Of a DNA stretch of 64,000 nt, positions 41,145-50,236 are shown piece after piece; the first letter of the stretch is position 1; the number at the start of each line of letters is the position of its first letter. The position numbers and the translations under genes were made by a program. The stretch is taken from positions 1 through 64,000 of the forward strand of contig JASGKY010000007.1 of the NCBI GenBank assembly GCA_049840435.1, given 5' to 3'. The stretch is from JADLHS01 sp049840435. GTDB taxonomy: Bacteria > Verrucomicrobiota > Verrucomicrobiia > Limisphaerales > JADLHS01. Below the pieces are notes generated by a model. The model worked only from the letters and a program-made list of their open reading frames with translations. It was not told where the DNA came from and did no database searches.

Positions 41145-41300
41145 ATGAAAGCGCAAAAGGCAACCTTGGGGCGGGGCGTTCCGAAGCGACAAATCAAGCT
41201 GCTGGATGAAATGCGAGAGGCGGGGCGGGTCAGCCATTCTTTCCCGGCGCCCGGAGTCAGCTTACGTGGGGTGGGTGGCGCGATACGTTTGTTTCAAGGC
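41145..41300 (+). pseudogene. intI: Truncated integron integrase (IntI) N-terminal remnant
   Basis: From the ATG at 41145 the reading gives KRQIKLLDEMREAGRVSHS, and after a one-base shift in a TTT run near 41232-41235 SRRPESAYVGWVARYVCF. This is the pattern of the SAM-like N-terminal domain of integron integrases (KLLDxxREAxRxxHYSxRTExAYVxWVxRYVxFH). Beyond about 41300 the resemblance ends, and no catalytic domain with the Arg-His-Arg-Tyr residues follows, because the hisC 3' end lies there on the other strand. The remnant is divergent from the cassettes with the attI-like junction in between, as in complete integrons. The frameshift may be a sequence error, the truncation is not. Confidence 0.6.
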
Positions 41301-41374
41301 GCGGGCAGGTGAAAGGGCCGGACGCGCCAATGGGTTTGAGCCCGCCGGGTTCGAGGCGGATCTTTTTGCTTGGG

Positions 41375-42476
41375 TTATTTGCCTAAAACCTGCTTCAACG
41401 CATTGAGGCAGCGTTCGTTTTCTTTCGGCGTGCCGATAGAGATGCGAATCCATTCACCGAGTTGGTAGCCGCCCATGGGCCGGGTAATGACGCCGAGCTT
41501 TTGCAGCTCCGCAAAAATGCGCGCGCCGTCGCCGACGCGGACGAGGAGAAAATTTGCTGCAGAAGGGACGATCTCCAGTTTCAGTTGCTTGCAGGCGCGG
41601 GTGAAGAACTTGATGCCTCGTTTGTTGATCCGTTGGGTTTTCTCGACGTGCTTGGTGTCGTCCAATGCCGCGAGGGCGCCGGCTTGGGAGATGGCGTTGA
41701 TGTTGAAGGGCTGCCGGACTTTTTCCAGGGCGGTGATCAATTCGGGGTGCCCGATGCCGTAGCCGATGCGCAATCCCGCCAGCCCGTAAATTTTTGAGAA
41801 GGTCCGCATCAAAATCAGATTCGGATACGTGCCAGCGGCGATTTCGGGCACGAGGTCGAGCTTGTTCTCCAAAAACTCGATGTAGGCCTCATCAAGCGCG
41901 ACGACGACGTACGGCGGGACGGCGGCGATGAAATTGCTTCAGTGCTTCAGAGGAAACAATTGTGCCGGTCGGGTTGTTTGGGTTCGCGACGAAGACGAGG
42001 CGCGTCTTCGGTGTGATGGCCGCGAGCATTGCATCAAGGTCATGGCCGTAGCCGCTAGCTGGAACGGTGACGAGCTTGGCGCCGAACAACGCAGTGACGA
42101 TGGGATAAACCGCGAAACAATATTGGGAGACGACGACTTCGGCGTCCGGCGAGAGCAGGGCGTGGCCGAGGAATTCGATGATTTCGTTCGAGCCGTTGCC
42201 GAGAGCGAGATTTGCGGGCGTGACGCCGAGTTTGGCGGCGAGCTTTTGCTTCAGATAAAACGCATTGCCGTCCGGATAAAGGTGCGCGTGGGGCAGCGCT
42301 TTCTTCATCGCGGCGAGCGCGAGGCGCGACGGGCCGAGTGGATTTTCGTTCGAGGCCAGCTTGATGATGGAGTCGGCGGGGAGATTGAGTTCGCGCGCGA
42401 CTTCTTCGATGGGGCGGCCCGGTTGATAGACCGGCAGATTCGCCAGCGATGGATTGAGCGGGAAGGGCAGGGACAT
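41375..42476 (-). CDS. hisC: Histidinol-phosphate aminotransferase, one frameshift
   Basis: About 366 residues once corrected. It moves an amino group from glutamate to imidazole-acetol phosphate in histidine synthesis, using PLP. The first part (to about 41932) has IKLASNENPLGPSRLALAAM, LYPDGNAFYLKQKLA and VANPNNPTGT. The second part has DEAYIEF, then MRTFSKIYGLAGLRIGYG with the PLP Lys, and ends LNALKQVLGK. The frame breaks in an AAA run at 41931-41933 (one A too many); with AA the reading goes QFIAAVPPYVVVALDEAYIE. As in rho, this looks like a sequence error. The stop overlaps the DRTGG gene start by one base on the upstream side. Confidence 0.92.
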
Positions 42477-43561
42477 CAGAGTGATTCGAGGATTTTTTTG
42501 ACGTTCACGTGTTTGGTCACGATGTCGCGGATGAGCGAAATCTTCTCCGCGTCAGTGGGGCGGGTCTTGGCGGTAAGATCGTGAACCTTTGAAGCGACCT
42601 GATAGCTGTCGGCTTGGGCCAGCAGGACGGGGATTTTCATGTCGCGCAAAGCGCGGAGCAGACCATTGCCGGGCTTGAGCCCGCCTGTCAGAACAATGCC
42701 AGCCATCTTCTGGTTTTCCATGGCTGCCGCGGTGGCGAGGATGTCTTCGCGGTCGCCGGGGGTGATGAGCAGCACGCCGCGCTTGAAAAAGCGGACGGCG
42801 TTTTGCGCGCTCATGGCGCCGACGACGACGTCGTCGACCAACCCGTGCATGGTGGTCGGCTTGTTCAGGATTTCCGCATCGAGTTCTTCGCAGATGGAAT
42901 CCACGGTCGGGCTTTCGAGCATGGGCTGATAGGGGATGACGCCGAGCAGCTCGAGGCCTTTGCGCTTGAGGCCGCGCCGGGCGAAGTCGGCGATGTAATC
43001 CACCTTGTCGGGCAAAACTTTGTTGATGATGACGCCGATGATCTCGACGCCTTCCTTCTCGAACAACGCTTGATTGAGGGCGACTTCATCGATCGGTTTG
43101 CCGATGCCGCCGCGCGAAACAATGATGGCTTTGCAGCCGAGATGCTTGGCGACTTGCGCGTTGGAAAGATCGAACACCGCCCCGACCCCGGCGTGACCGG
43201 AACCTTCGCAGAGGACAAAATCCTTTTCCCACGCGACGCGATCGAAGGCGTCTTGGATTTTTTGGACGAGGGCGTCGCTTTTACCGGCTTGGAGGAATTT
43301 GCGGGTGAAATCGGTCTCCACCGCGATGGGGCTCATGTCCACGAGCGGACAGTTCAACGAATAGACCGAGTCCATCAAGACCGTGTCCTCGTCAATCTTC
43401 TGTTCGGCGACTTCGACGAAGCGTTGCCCGACCGGTTTGATGTAGCCGATGCGGGGGAATTTCTTCTGCAACGCGGCGATGAGGCCGAGCGAAGTGGTGG
43501 TTTTGCCGTCGTGTTGGCGGGTGGCCGCGATGAAGACGCGGGGCGTGGTGGTGTTCTTCAT
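42476..43561 (-). CDS. Phosphotransacetylase N-terminal-like protein (P-loop + DRTGG domain)
   Basis: 361 residues. The N-terminal half is an AAA_26/BioD-like P-loop domain: VFIAATRQHDGKTTTSLGLI (Walker-type GKTT), FVLCEGSGHAGVGAVFDLSN and AIIVSRGGIGKPIDE. The C-terminal half (about 215-330) is a DRTGG domain, with VVGAMSAQNAVRFFKRGVLL and ITPGDREDILATAAAM. In E. coli this pair is the N-terminal part of the long Pta. Here it is a separate gene 12 bases after the short catalytic Pta, so enzyme and regulatory part are split. The role as a regulator or partner of Pta is inferred from this arrangement. Confidence 0.82.
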   Translation of the reverse strand: MKNTTTPRVFIAATRQHDGKTTTSLGLIAALQKKFPRIGYIKPVGQRFVEVAEQKIDEDTVLMDSVYSLNCPLVDMSPIAVETDFTRKFLQAGKSDALVQKIQDAFDRVAWEKDFVLCEGSGHAGVGAVFDLSNAQVAKHLGCKAIIVSRGGIGKPIDEVALNQALFEKEGVEIIGVIINKVLPDKVDYIADFARRGLKRKGLELLGVIPYQPMLESPTVDSICEELDAEILNKPTTMHGLVDDVVVGAMSAQNAVRFFKRGVLLITPGDREDILATAAAMENQKMAGIVLTGGLKPGNGLLRALRDMKIPVLLAQADSYQVASKVHDLTAKTRPTDAEKISLIRDIVTKHVNVKKILESL

Positions 43562-43573
43562 TTTGCGTACTGC

Positions 43574-44626
43574 TTACTCACCGGGTAGATGCTTGCCGGA
43601 ACCAGGGAACAATTCGTGATAACTGACGGCCTGCGCGCCGACGATGGCGGCAACGCCGAGGATGTCGTGTGCATTCGAGCCGCGCGAAACATCGGCCGCC
43701 GGGCGATCCAAGCCGAGGAGAATGTTGCCGTAGGCGTTGGCGTGGCCGACGAGGCGGACGAGTTTGCTGGCGATGTTGCCGGAGTTCAGGTCGGGGAAGA
43801 TCAGCACGTTGGCCTTGCCGGCGACTTTGCTGTCCGCGCATTTGCGATCCGCGATGTCCGGGGACAACGCGGCGTCCACCTGCATTTCGCCGTCGAAGTC
43901 GGCTTGGAAATGGACCGCCTCAGCCTTTTGGCGGGCCAGCGCGGTAGCGGCTTGCATCTTGCCGATGGAGGGATGCGTGGCGCTGCCTTTGGTGGAATAG
44001 GAAAGCAGGGCGACACGCGGGCGGACATTGAGCAGGTGATGCGCAAGCTGGGCCGTGGTCAAAGCAATCTCCGCGAGTTGTTCGACCGTGGGGTCGGGCA
44101 CCACGCCGCAATCCGCCATGAACATCACGCCTTTTTCACCGAGGCGCGTGTCTTCAATTTCCATTACCATGCAACTGGAGGCGGTGCTGGTTTGCGGTGC
44201 GACTTTGATGATTTGAAATAACGGCCGGAGCACACTGCCGGTAATATGATTGACGCCGGAGATGATCCCGTCCGCCTGATGCATGGCCACCATCATCGCG
44301 CCGAAATAATTTGGTTGGCACATGGCTTCGCGCGCTTCGGCTTCCTTGAGGCCCTTTTCGCGGCGCAACGAGTAAAAGCGGCGGGCAAAGTTATCCAGTT
44401 CTTCGCTGTCGGCGGGGTTGATGACGCGGAGACCTTCGAGCGAAATGTTCAGGTCCGCGGCGATCTCTTTAACCTTGGCGCGATCGCCCAACAGGATGGG
44501 CGCGCCGAGCCGCAACGCTTGGAATTGGCGGGCCGCCTGCAGGACGCGTGGCTCTGTGCCCTCGGGAAACACCACCCGCTTCGGATGGCGTTGGAGCTTT
44601 TCGATGATCGTTCCGATGAAACGCAT
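43574..44626 (-). CDS. pta: Phosphate acetyltransferase (catalytic, short form)
   Basis: 350 residues. The PTA_PTB fold is complete: RVVFPEGTEPRVLQAARQFQ, ADGIISGVNHITGSVLRPLF, FMADCGVVPDPTVEQLAEIA, PRVALLSYSTKGSATHP, LIFPDLNSGNIASKLVRLVG and the final IVGAQAVSYHELFPGS. It interconverts acetyl-CoA with acetyl phosphate. No acetate kinase gene is in view. The DRTGG-type regulatory protein follows 12 bases on, and then hisC, in one minus-strand run. Confidence 0.92.
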   Translation of the reverse strand: MRFIGTIIEKLQRHPKRVVFPEGTEPRVLQAARQFQALRLGAPILLGDRAKVKEIAADLNISLEGLRVINPADSEELDNFARRFYSLRREKGLKEAEAREAMCQPNYFGAMMVAMHQADGIISGVNHITGSVLRPLFQIIKVAPQTSTASSCMVMEIEDTRLGEKGVMFMADCGVVPDPTVEQLAEIALTTAQLAHHLLNVRPRVALLSYSTKGSATHPSIGKMQAATALARQKAEAVHFQADFDGEMQVDAALSPDIADRKCADSKVAGKANVLIFPDLNSGNIASKLVRLVGHANAYGNILLGLDRPAADVSRGSNAHDILGVAAIVGAQAVSYHELFPGSGKHLPGE

Positions 44627-44880
44627 GGCGACAGATTACCGGCGCGGGCGCGAAGTGCAATAACGATGGCTCGGGGCAACCGGAGTTAGGCGGGGAATTT
44701 AGCTTGCCTGTCGGGCACTGGATTTGAGGAGCTGGTGGCAGCCGGAACACCGGGCGATTTTCAGAAGGCTGGGTAACAGTGGGCATCTGCGCTGCTGTTG
44801 CGGATTTTTTCCTGTCATCAATCCACGTGATACGGCAACACTGAGGCGGAGGCTTTTCAACTCAGCCAAATTCCTATTCA

Positions 44881-47814
44881 ATGCAACTTGTTGCCGGGCG
44901 CTTAATGATTATGACCAGCATGAGAATCAAGATTCGGAATCTCTCAGTTTTTGTCAGAGTGGTGCTGATTTCCCTCATCACTGTTGCCGCTGCAGAAGCG
45001 ACGGAGCCGGCGGTGGGCCGGGAGCGGCTGTTGCTTGATTTTGGTTGGAAGTTTCATCTCGGCAACGAGTGGGGCATTGCCAACAGCCTCGCCAAGGCGG
45101 GCACGGGCAGCGGTCCGGCGAGCACATCGTTCAGCGACCGTTCGTGGCGCACGGTGAATCTGCCGCACGATTGGGCGATCGAATTGCCATTCGATCCGAA
45201 TGCCGACGGCTCCCATGGGTTTAAAGCGCTGGGCACTGGCTTTGAAAGCAACAGCGTAGCGTGGTATCGCCGCACGTTTGATCTGCCCAAGGCGGATGCG
45301 GGGAAGCGTATCTGGCTTGAATTCGATGGGGTGTATCGTGATGCCGTCGTATTTGTGAACGGCTGGTATTTGGGGCGGCACGAGAGTGGTTACAGTCATT
45401 TTCGTTTTGATATCACGGACGTGGCGAATCTCGGCGGGGCAAACGTCGTCGCGGTCAAGGTGGACGCGACACAGGCCGAGGGCTGGTTCTACGAAGGGGC
45501 GGGCCTCTATCGCCACACGTGGCTAGTGAAGACGGCGCCGCTCGCGATTGCACCTGATGGCGTTTTTGTTTTCAGCCAGTTTAAAAACAATGTGCCCGGC
45601 AAATCGGTCGAGCTTCATGTCGCCACGGAATTGCGTAATGAACAACCCAACGCCGACACTGCCACGGTACGCTATGAGGTCATTGCGCCCAGCGGCAAGG
45701 TAGTGGTCAAAGGCAAGCAAGAGACGAAGATCGCGTCGCGGGCCACAGTTGAAGCTAGGTCTGGCCTGAAATTTTCCAAGCCGCAGTTGTGGTCGCCCGA
45801 AACGCCTGCACTTTACAAGCTGGTGACAACGGTGGAATCCGCCGCCGGTCGGGTGGTGGATCGCAGGGAGACGGAATTCGGTGTTCGCACCGTGGCGTTC
45901 GATAAGGACAAAGGGTTTCTGCTAAACGGCCAGCCGTATGTCGTGAAGGGCACGTGCAACCATCAGGATCATGCGGGTGTCGGCGCCGCGCTGCCGGATC
46001 GGTTGCAATACTTCCGCATCGCCCGGCTCAAGGAAATGGGCAGCAATGCCTATCGCTGCTCGCACAATCCGCCTACGCCAGAGTTGCTCGAAGCGTGCGA
46101 TCGGCTTGGCATGCTGGTCATGGACGAAAACCGGTTGCTTGGCAGCGACGCGCAGAATCTGGATCGGCTGGAACGTCTCGTCCGCCGCGACCGTAATCAT
46201 CCGAGCGTGTTCAGTTGGTCCATTGCCAACGAGGAATTCGCCGTGCAGGCCCAGCCAGTCGGTGGTCGGGTTGGGGCGACAATGGTCGCAGTGGTGAAAC
46301 AATTGGACCCGACGCGTCCGATTACGATGGCCGCTAATCTCGGTAACACGTTCGTGGGCATCAATTCCGTCGTGGATGTCCGCGGCTGGAATTATCATCT
46401 CGGCACGAATCGCATGGACGCCTACCATCGCGACCATCCCGAGCAGCCGAACATTGGCACGGAGCAGGGCAGCACGGTGAGCACGCGCGGCATTTATACC
46501 AATGATCCGGGGCGCGGTTATGTGAGCGCCTATGACGAGAATTATCCCGCGTGGGCCCAGACGGCGGAGAATTGGTGGTCATATTTTGCCGCGCGCCCGT
46601 GGCTGTCGGGTGGGTTTGTCTGGACGGGGTTTGATTATCGCGGAGAGCCGACACCGTATTCGTGGCCGTGCATCAATTCGCACTTCGGCATTCTCGACAC
46701 CTGCGGTTTTCCGAAAGACAACTTCTGGTATTACCAATCGTGGTGGAGCGAACAGACGGTGTTGCACTTGTTGCCGCATTGGAACTGGACCGGGCGGGAC
46801 GGGCAGAACATTGACGTGCGCGCGTTGAGCAATTGCGAGGAGGTAGAACTCATTCTTAACGGCCAGAGCCTCGGGCGCAAACCAGTGCCGCGTCTTTCGC
46901 ACGCCCGCTGGGATGTTCCCTATGCCCCGGGAACGATGCGGGCCATTGGCTATCGTGATGGTAAAGCCGTCGCCGATACGAAGGTGGAAACAACTGGTGT
47001 GCCTGCCAGCATCCGGCTCACACCCGATCGCGTGGCGATTAATGCTGACGGCGAGGACATCGCCATCATTACCGTGGCGGTGACCGATGCGCAGGGGCGT
47101 GTCGTGCCGACGGCGGCGAATCTCGTGCAGTTCGAGCTGTCGGGGCCGGGCAAAATTATTGGCGTCGGCAATGGCGATCCAAGCTGCCACGAGCCGGATG
47201 TGTTTCTGGCGGCCGCCGTGCTGCGGACGAAGGCGATCAACGGTTGGAAGTGGAAGTTGGTTGCGGAGGTCTCGCAAGCGGATTTGCCCGAAGTGGCAGA
47301 GCAGTGCGAGGACGCGAACTGGGCGAAGCACGATGTTAACACTGCGTCTGGCCCGTTGGGAGAACGCGACAAAGCGGTGTTCCGCGCCAAGGTAACTGTT
47401 ACGGCCGCCGATCTTGCGGCGGGAGCGGTGGAGTTGAGTCTCGGCATGGTGGACGAGGATGGCTGGGTATTCGTGAATGGCCGGCGCGTGGGTGAGTCGC
47501 GAGACTGGCAGGTGTCTCCTGTGTTCGACGTGAAGCCGTTTCTGCACGAGGGCGAGAACACCATTGCAGTTGCGATCGCCAACTATTCTGGCGTGGGCGG
47601 CCTTAACAAAGGCGCGAGCTTGCAGGTGCAGGAGCCGCCGGTGCCGCCGCGATGGCAACGGAGCGTGTTCAACGGCCTGGCGCAAATCATTGTGCAAGGC
47701 ACGCGCGAGGCTGGGCAGTTGACGTTGCGGGCGCACGGCACAGGCTTGGCAGAAACTGCGCTGAAGATTCCAACGCAACCGGTGGCGGGTCGCCCAGCCG
47801 TGCCGGTCAAGTGA
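44881..47814 (+). CDS. GH2 glycoside hydrolase, exported (beta-galactosidase/beta-mannosidase type)
   Basis: 977 residues; start ATG 44881, or more likely one of the internal ATGs up to 44920 (MRIKIRNLSVFVRVVLISLI), which begin a signal peptide. The domains are the GH2 sugar-binding jelly roll (about 50-215), the Ig-like GH2 domain (about 220-335), the GH2 TIM barrel (about 336-620) with acid/base Glu451 in WSIANEEF and nucleophile Glu528 in GTEQGS, a DUF4982/Ig-like pair (about 640-780), and a C-terminal galactose-binding-like domain (about 800-930). Members cut terminal beta-galactose or beta-mannose. In a mannan locus, galactose or mannose removal from (galacto)mannan is the likely job. 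It is divergent in role from the AraC gene that follows, with which it is convergent. Confidence 0.85.
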   Translation: MQLVAGRLMIMTSMRIKIRNLSVFVRVVLISLITVAAAEATEPAVGRERLLLDFGWKFHLGNEWGIANSLAKAGTGSGPASTSFSDRSWRTVNLPHDWAIELPFDPNADGSHGFKALGTGFESNSVAWYRRTFDLPKADAGKRIWLEFDGVYRDAVVFVNGWYLGRHESGYSHFRFDITDVANLGGANVVAVKVDATQAEGWFYEGAGLYRHTWLVKTAPLAIAPDGVFVFSQFKNNVPGKSVELHVATELRNEQPNADTATVRYEVIAPSGKVVVKGKQETKIASRATVEARSGLKFSKPQLWSPETPALYKLVTTVESAAGRVVDRRETEFGVRTVAFDKDKGFLLNGQPYVVKGTCNHQDHAGVGAALPDRLQYFRIARLKEMGSNAYRCSHNPPTPELLEACDRLGMLVMDENRLLGSDAQNLDRLERLVRRDRNHPSVFSWSIANEEFAVQAQPVGGRVGATMVAVVKQLDPTRPITMAANLGNTFVGINSVVDVRGWNYHLGTNRMDAYHRDHPEQPNIGTEQGSTVSTRGIYTNDPGRGYVSAYDENYPAWAQTAENWWSYFAARPWLSGGFVWTGFDYRGEPTPYSWPCINSHFGILDTCGFPKDNFWYYQSWWSEQTVLHLLPHWNWTGRDGQNIDVRALSNCEEVELILNGQSLGRKPVPRLSHARWDVPYAPGTMRAIGYRDGKAVADTKVETTGVPASIRLTPDRVAINADGEDIAIITVAVTDAQGRVVPTAANLVQFELSGPGKIIGVGNGDPSCHEPDVFLAAAVLRTKAINGWKWKLVAEVSQADLPEVAEQCEDANWAKHDVNTASGPLGERDKAVFRAKVTVTAADLAAGAVELSLGMVDEDGWVFVNGRRVGESRDWQVSPVFDVKPFLHEGENTIAVAIANYSGVGGLNKGASLQVQEPPVPPRWQRSVFNGLAQIIVQGTREAGQLTLRAHGTGLAETALKIPTQPVAGRPAVPVK

Positions 47815-47841
47815 AGTAACGTCGGCGCGCAGGTTGGCGTT

Positions 47842-48726
47842 TCAGCGCAGCTTGCGAAACGCCATGGGCGACAACCCGAGCACACTGCGGAACACGCGGG
47901 AGAAGTGGAATGGGTCAACGAAACCCACTGCTTCGGCGACTTGTTTCACCAGCGTGCCTGGTTGTTGTAATCGCTCCGCCGCGTGCCGCATTTTCAGGCG
48001 CAGCAAATATTGGTAGGGGCTTTGGTGATCGTAGCGGCGGAACAAGCGGCAGAGATACGCGCTGTTGGCGTGGCATTCGGCGGCGATCTGCGCCAGCGTT
48101 CGCAAGCGCAGGAAGTGCGCGTCAATGTGGCGGCGACATTCCTGATAAGTGGTGAACGCCAGAGTTTCTACGCCTGTGAGAGGCGCCCGGCTTGCCGTGA
48201 TTTTCAACGCCAGGCATTCCAATAATTTCCAGCACAACTCCGTGCCTGCTTGTCCACCCCGTTGTCCGCTTTGGATCAATTCATCGAACAGAGCGGTCAC
48301 GGTGTCTGGTGGGAAAATCTGCGTGATGTGGCCGGGTGGCAGCTTGCACTCCTGCAAAAGTTCCAGCGCGCTCGGGCCGGTGAAGTCCACAAAGTATTTC
48401 ACCAACGGGTTGGAAGGGTGGCTAGTGATGTCATGCGCCACGCCTGGGCCGTAAGAAAATAATCGCCCGGGAAGCAAATCATGCGCTTGGCCTTTGAGGC
48501 GCACGCTGCCGTGCCCGCGCGCCACGTATTCGATAGAGTAGAATGGGAACGTGCGGCGATGAATGGCGTAATTCGACGTGCATTGTTCCCGACCGCCGCA
48601 GACTACAGCCAGGCGGCGTTGCTTGGGCGGACGGAGATCGAGATAGAACCGGCGTGCTTGAATCACGTCGGGAGAGAAGAACTCCGGCACGCTCGGGGTG
48701 GCTTTCCTCAATGCGGAGCATTTCAT
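47842..48726 (-). CDS. AraC-family transcriptional regulator
   Basis: 294 residues from MKCSALRKATPSVPEFFSPD; the longer frame to 48858 is shadow. The N-terminal cupin (about 45-170: RTFPFYSIEYVARGHGSVRL, LLPGRLFSYGPGVAHDI) should bind a sugar or oligosaccharide. The C-terminal AraC DNA-binding domain has two helix-turn-helix units, LRTLAQIAAECHANSAYLCR and VKQVAEAVGFVDPFHFSRVF, the latter the conserved signature, then GLSPMAFRK. It is probably the activator of the mannan genes around it. I could not fix an operator. Confidence 0.9.
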   Translation of the reverse strand: MKCSALRKATPSVPEFFSPDVIQARRFYLDLRPPKQRRLAVVCGGREQCTSNYAIHRRTFPFYSIEYVARGHGSVRLKGQAHDLLPGRLFSYGPGVAHDITSHPSNPLVKYFVDFTGPSALELLQECKLPPGHITQIFPPDTVTALFDELIQSGQRGGQAGTELCWKLLECLALKITASRAPLTGVETLAFTTYQECRRHIDAHFLRLRTLAQIAAECHANSAYLCRLFRRYDHQSPYQYLLRLKMRHAAERLQQPGTLVKQVAEAVGFVDPFHFSRVFRSVLGLSPMAFRKLR

Positions 48727-48878
48727 TTTGATGGCAATAATGTCCAGCTCAAGACCACTGTGATGTTTGAATGTCGCGAGTATGCTGAAAGGACCGGCGA
48801 AAGCGAAAGCTGATTTTAGACAGGAGACTCCGGGGCGGGCGCGCAGCCTACGGAGCAAGGAGCGATTGAAATGGGCGT

Positions 48879-49979
48879 TCAGGTGGCGCTGCCTGTTGCT
48901 GTCGTGGGGTAGTGGGCGACGGATGGGATTGGGGCTTCAATGTAGAGTCCGGTAAAACTCAGAATAACCTGCGTGAAACCTTTGTGTCCGATGGCGGTGC
49001 GTAGCTCCGCCCGCAACTCCGGTCGTTGCAGGACATCCAGAAACGGTGTGCAGGCCAAGCCTAAGGTGCGAGCCTGGAGAAGCAACCGGGCTAGCATCTG
49101 ACCGGCGGCGAGCCAGCCGTGCTTGTCGTCGGTTTTGGTTTTCAGCACGGCAAATGTTCCGGTCGCTGCGTCGAGATCGTTTGGTGTGGAAATGGCCTGG
49201 TTGGGCGATGGAGCGGCTCGCATCTTGCCAGCAGGAGTGGGCCGCCGCCAACGGGAAAAACGTTCGTGCAGCGTTGTGCCAGTGAACCCGACGGATTCCC
49301 ACATGCCGTCGGGCGACTGGACGAGTGTTTCGTTTTGCCGTTGGATCGCCTTTACCTGCTTATGGCTTGAAGTTTTGAGTAGTTCCATCAAGCGTTGCCG
49401 GCTGGTATCGCTGCGTGCAAATTCCAGCCAGCCGCGCTCTCCGGGCATTGCCTGGTTAAGCGCGGTAAGCGTCATTGCATTGCTTGGCGTTTCCAGTCGG
49501 GGCGAATCTATTTCCCCCACCTCCAAAGCGGCAGATAGTTGTTGCTCGTATTCATCCCGCGCTCCGCTGCCGCCGGGGTGAACGCGTGCCGCCAGATTCG
49601 GCCGATCTAAATCCGGGAACAACTCCACCCGTCCGAAACAATGGCACCGCTTCAAGGCGAGTTTCAGATGTTGCAGTGCCGTGCCGCTGTGGATCATCGC
49701 CGTGCGTTCATCGGGAGCAGAATCCCACGCGGTCAATGGGGCGGCGGACACTTCAACGAATTGATCGGAAAGCTGAAATTGCCAAGGCTGATGCTGGGAA
49801 GAGGCGGCGGCGGCGAGCGTGGCCAGTTTGACGGCCAAGCCAAGTTTGTCGCGAGGCGAACCGTTCTTCGGAGAATCGGCAGCAGTCCAATGTGTGGTGG
49901 CAGCCATGCGTTCGAGCTGATGCCAGCATTGACGTTGCCACGTGGCGAAACCCTTGGAACTGAGCGCGGGATGGTCCAT
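48879..49979 (-). CDS. Nitroreductase-like flavin protein, Acg family
   Basis: 366 residues, with ATG at 49979 and another 24 codons in (MAATTHW). There are two halves, each with the helix-rich nitroreductase fold: LAVKLATLAAAASSQHQPWQ in the first, and WLAAGQMLARLLLQARTLGL with CTPFLDVLQRPELRAELRTA in the second. The double layout with weak FMN-binding residues resembles the Acg/Rv2032-type family, thought to bind FMN without acting as a nitroreductase. It lies in the mannan region but has no evident sugar role. The next gene, the symporter, is divergent across 257 bases, the only promoter-sized gap between the two units. Confidence 0.72.
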   Translation of the reverse strand: MDHPALSSKGFATWQRQCWHQLERMAATTHWTAADSPKNGSPRDKLGLAVKLATLAAAASSQHQPWQFQLSDQFVEVSAAPLTAWDSAPDERTAMIHSGTALQHLKLALKRCHCFGRVELFPDLDRPNLAARVHPGGSGARDEYEQQLSAALEVGEIDSPRLETPSNAMTLTALNQAMPGERGWLEFARSDTSRQRLMELLKTSSHKQVKAIQRQNETLVQSPDGMWESVGFTGTTLHERFSRWRRPTPAGKMRAAPSPNQAISTPNDLDAATGTFAVLKTKTDDKHGWLAAGQMLARLLLQARTLGLACTPFLDVLQRPELRAELRTAIGHKGFTQVILSFTGLYIEAPIPSVAHYPTTATGSAT

Positions 49980-50236
49980 TTCCGTGTTGCGAATTGAACA
50001 AGTTGCACAAAACGATTCGCTGCGGTGGACGATGCAGTAATCCTCCTCAGAGTTCTCGCATCAACGAGCCGTGGTTCCGGCGGGTGCATCTTCCGCTTTC
50101 CGGTCAACTGTGGTGAGTTTTGACGACATGCTGTCAGGCGTTTGAACCGGCTAGAGTTATTCATCGCTAACTCCCAGACATATTCCATTTTGCGCCGGCA
50201 ATCACTTCTGTTGCCGCGGTTGATCTTTCGGCTCGC

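Noticed and set aside
46579..47778. 399-codon minus-strand open frame inside the GH2 gene
   Set aside because: Antisense to a coherent GH2 protein, Arg/His-rich, and without any domain pattern.
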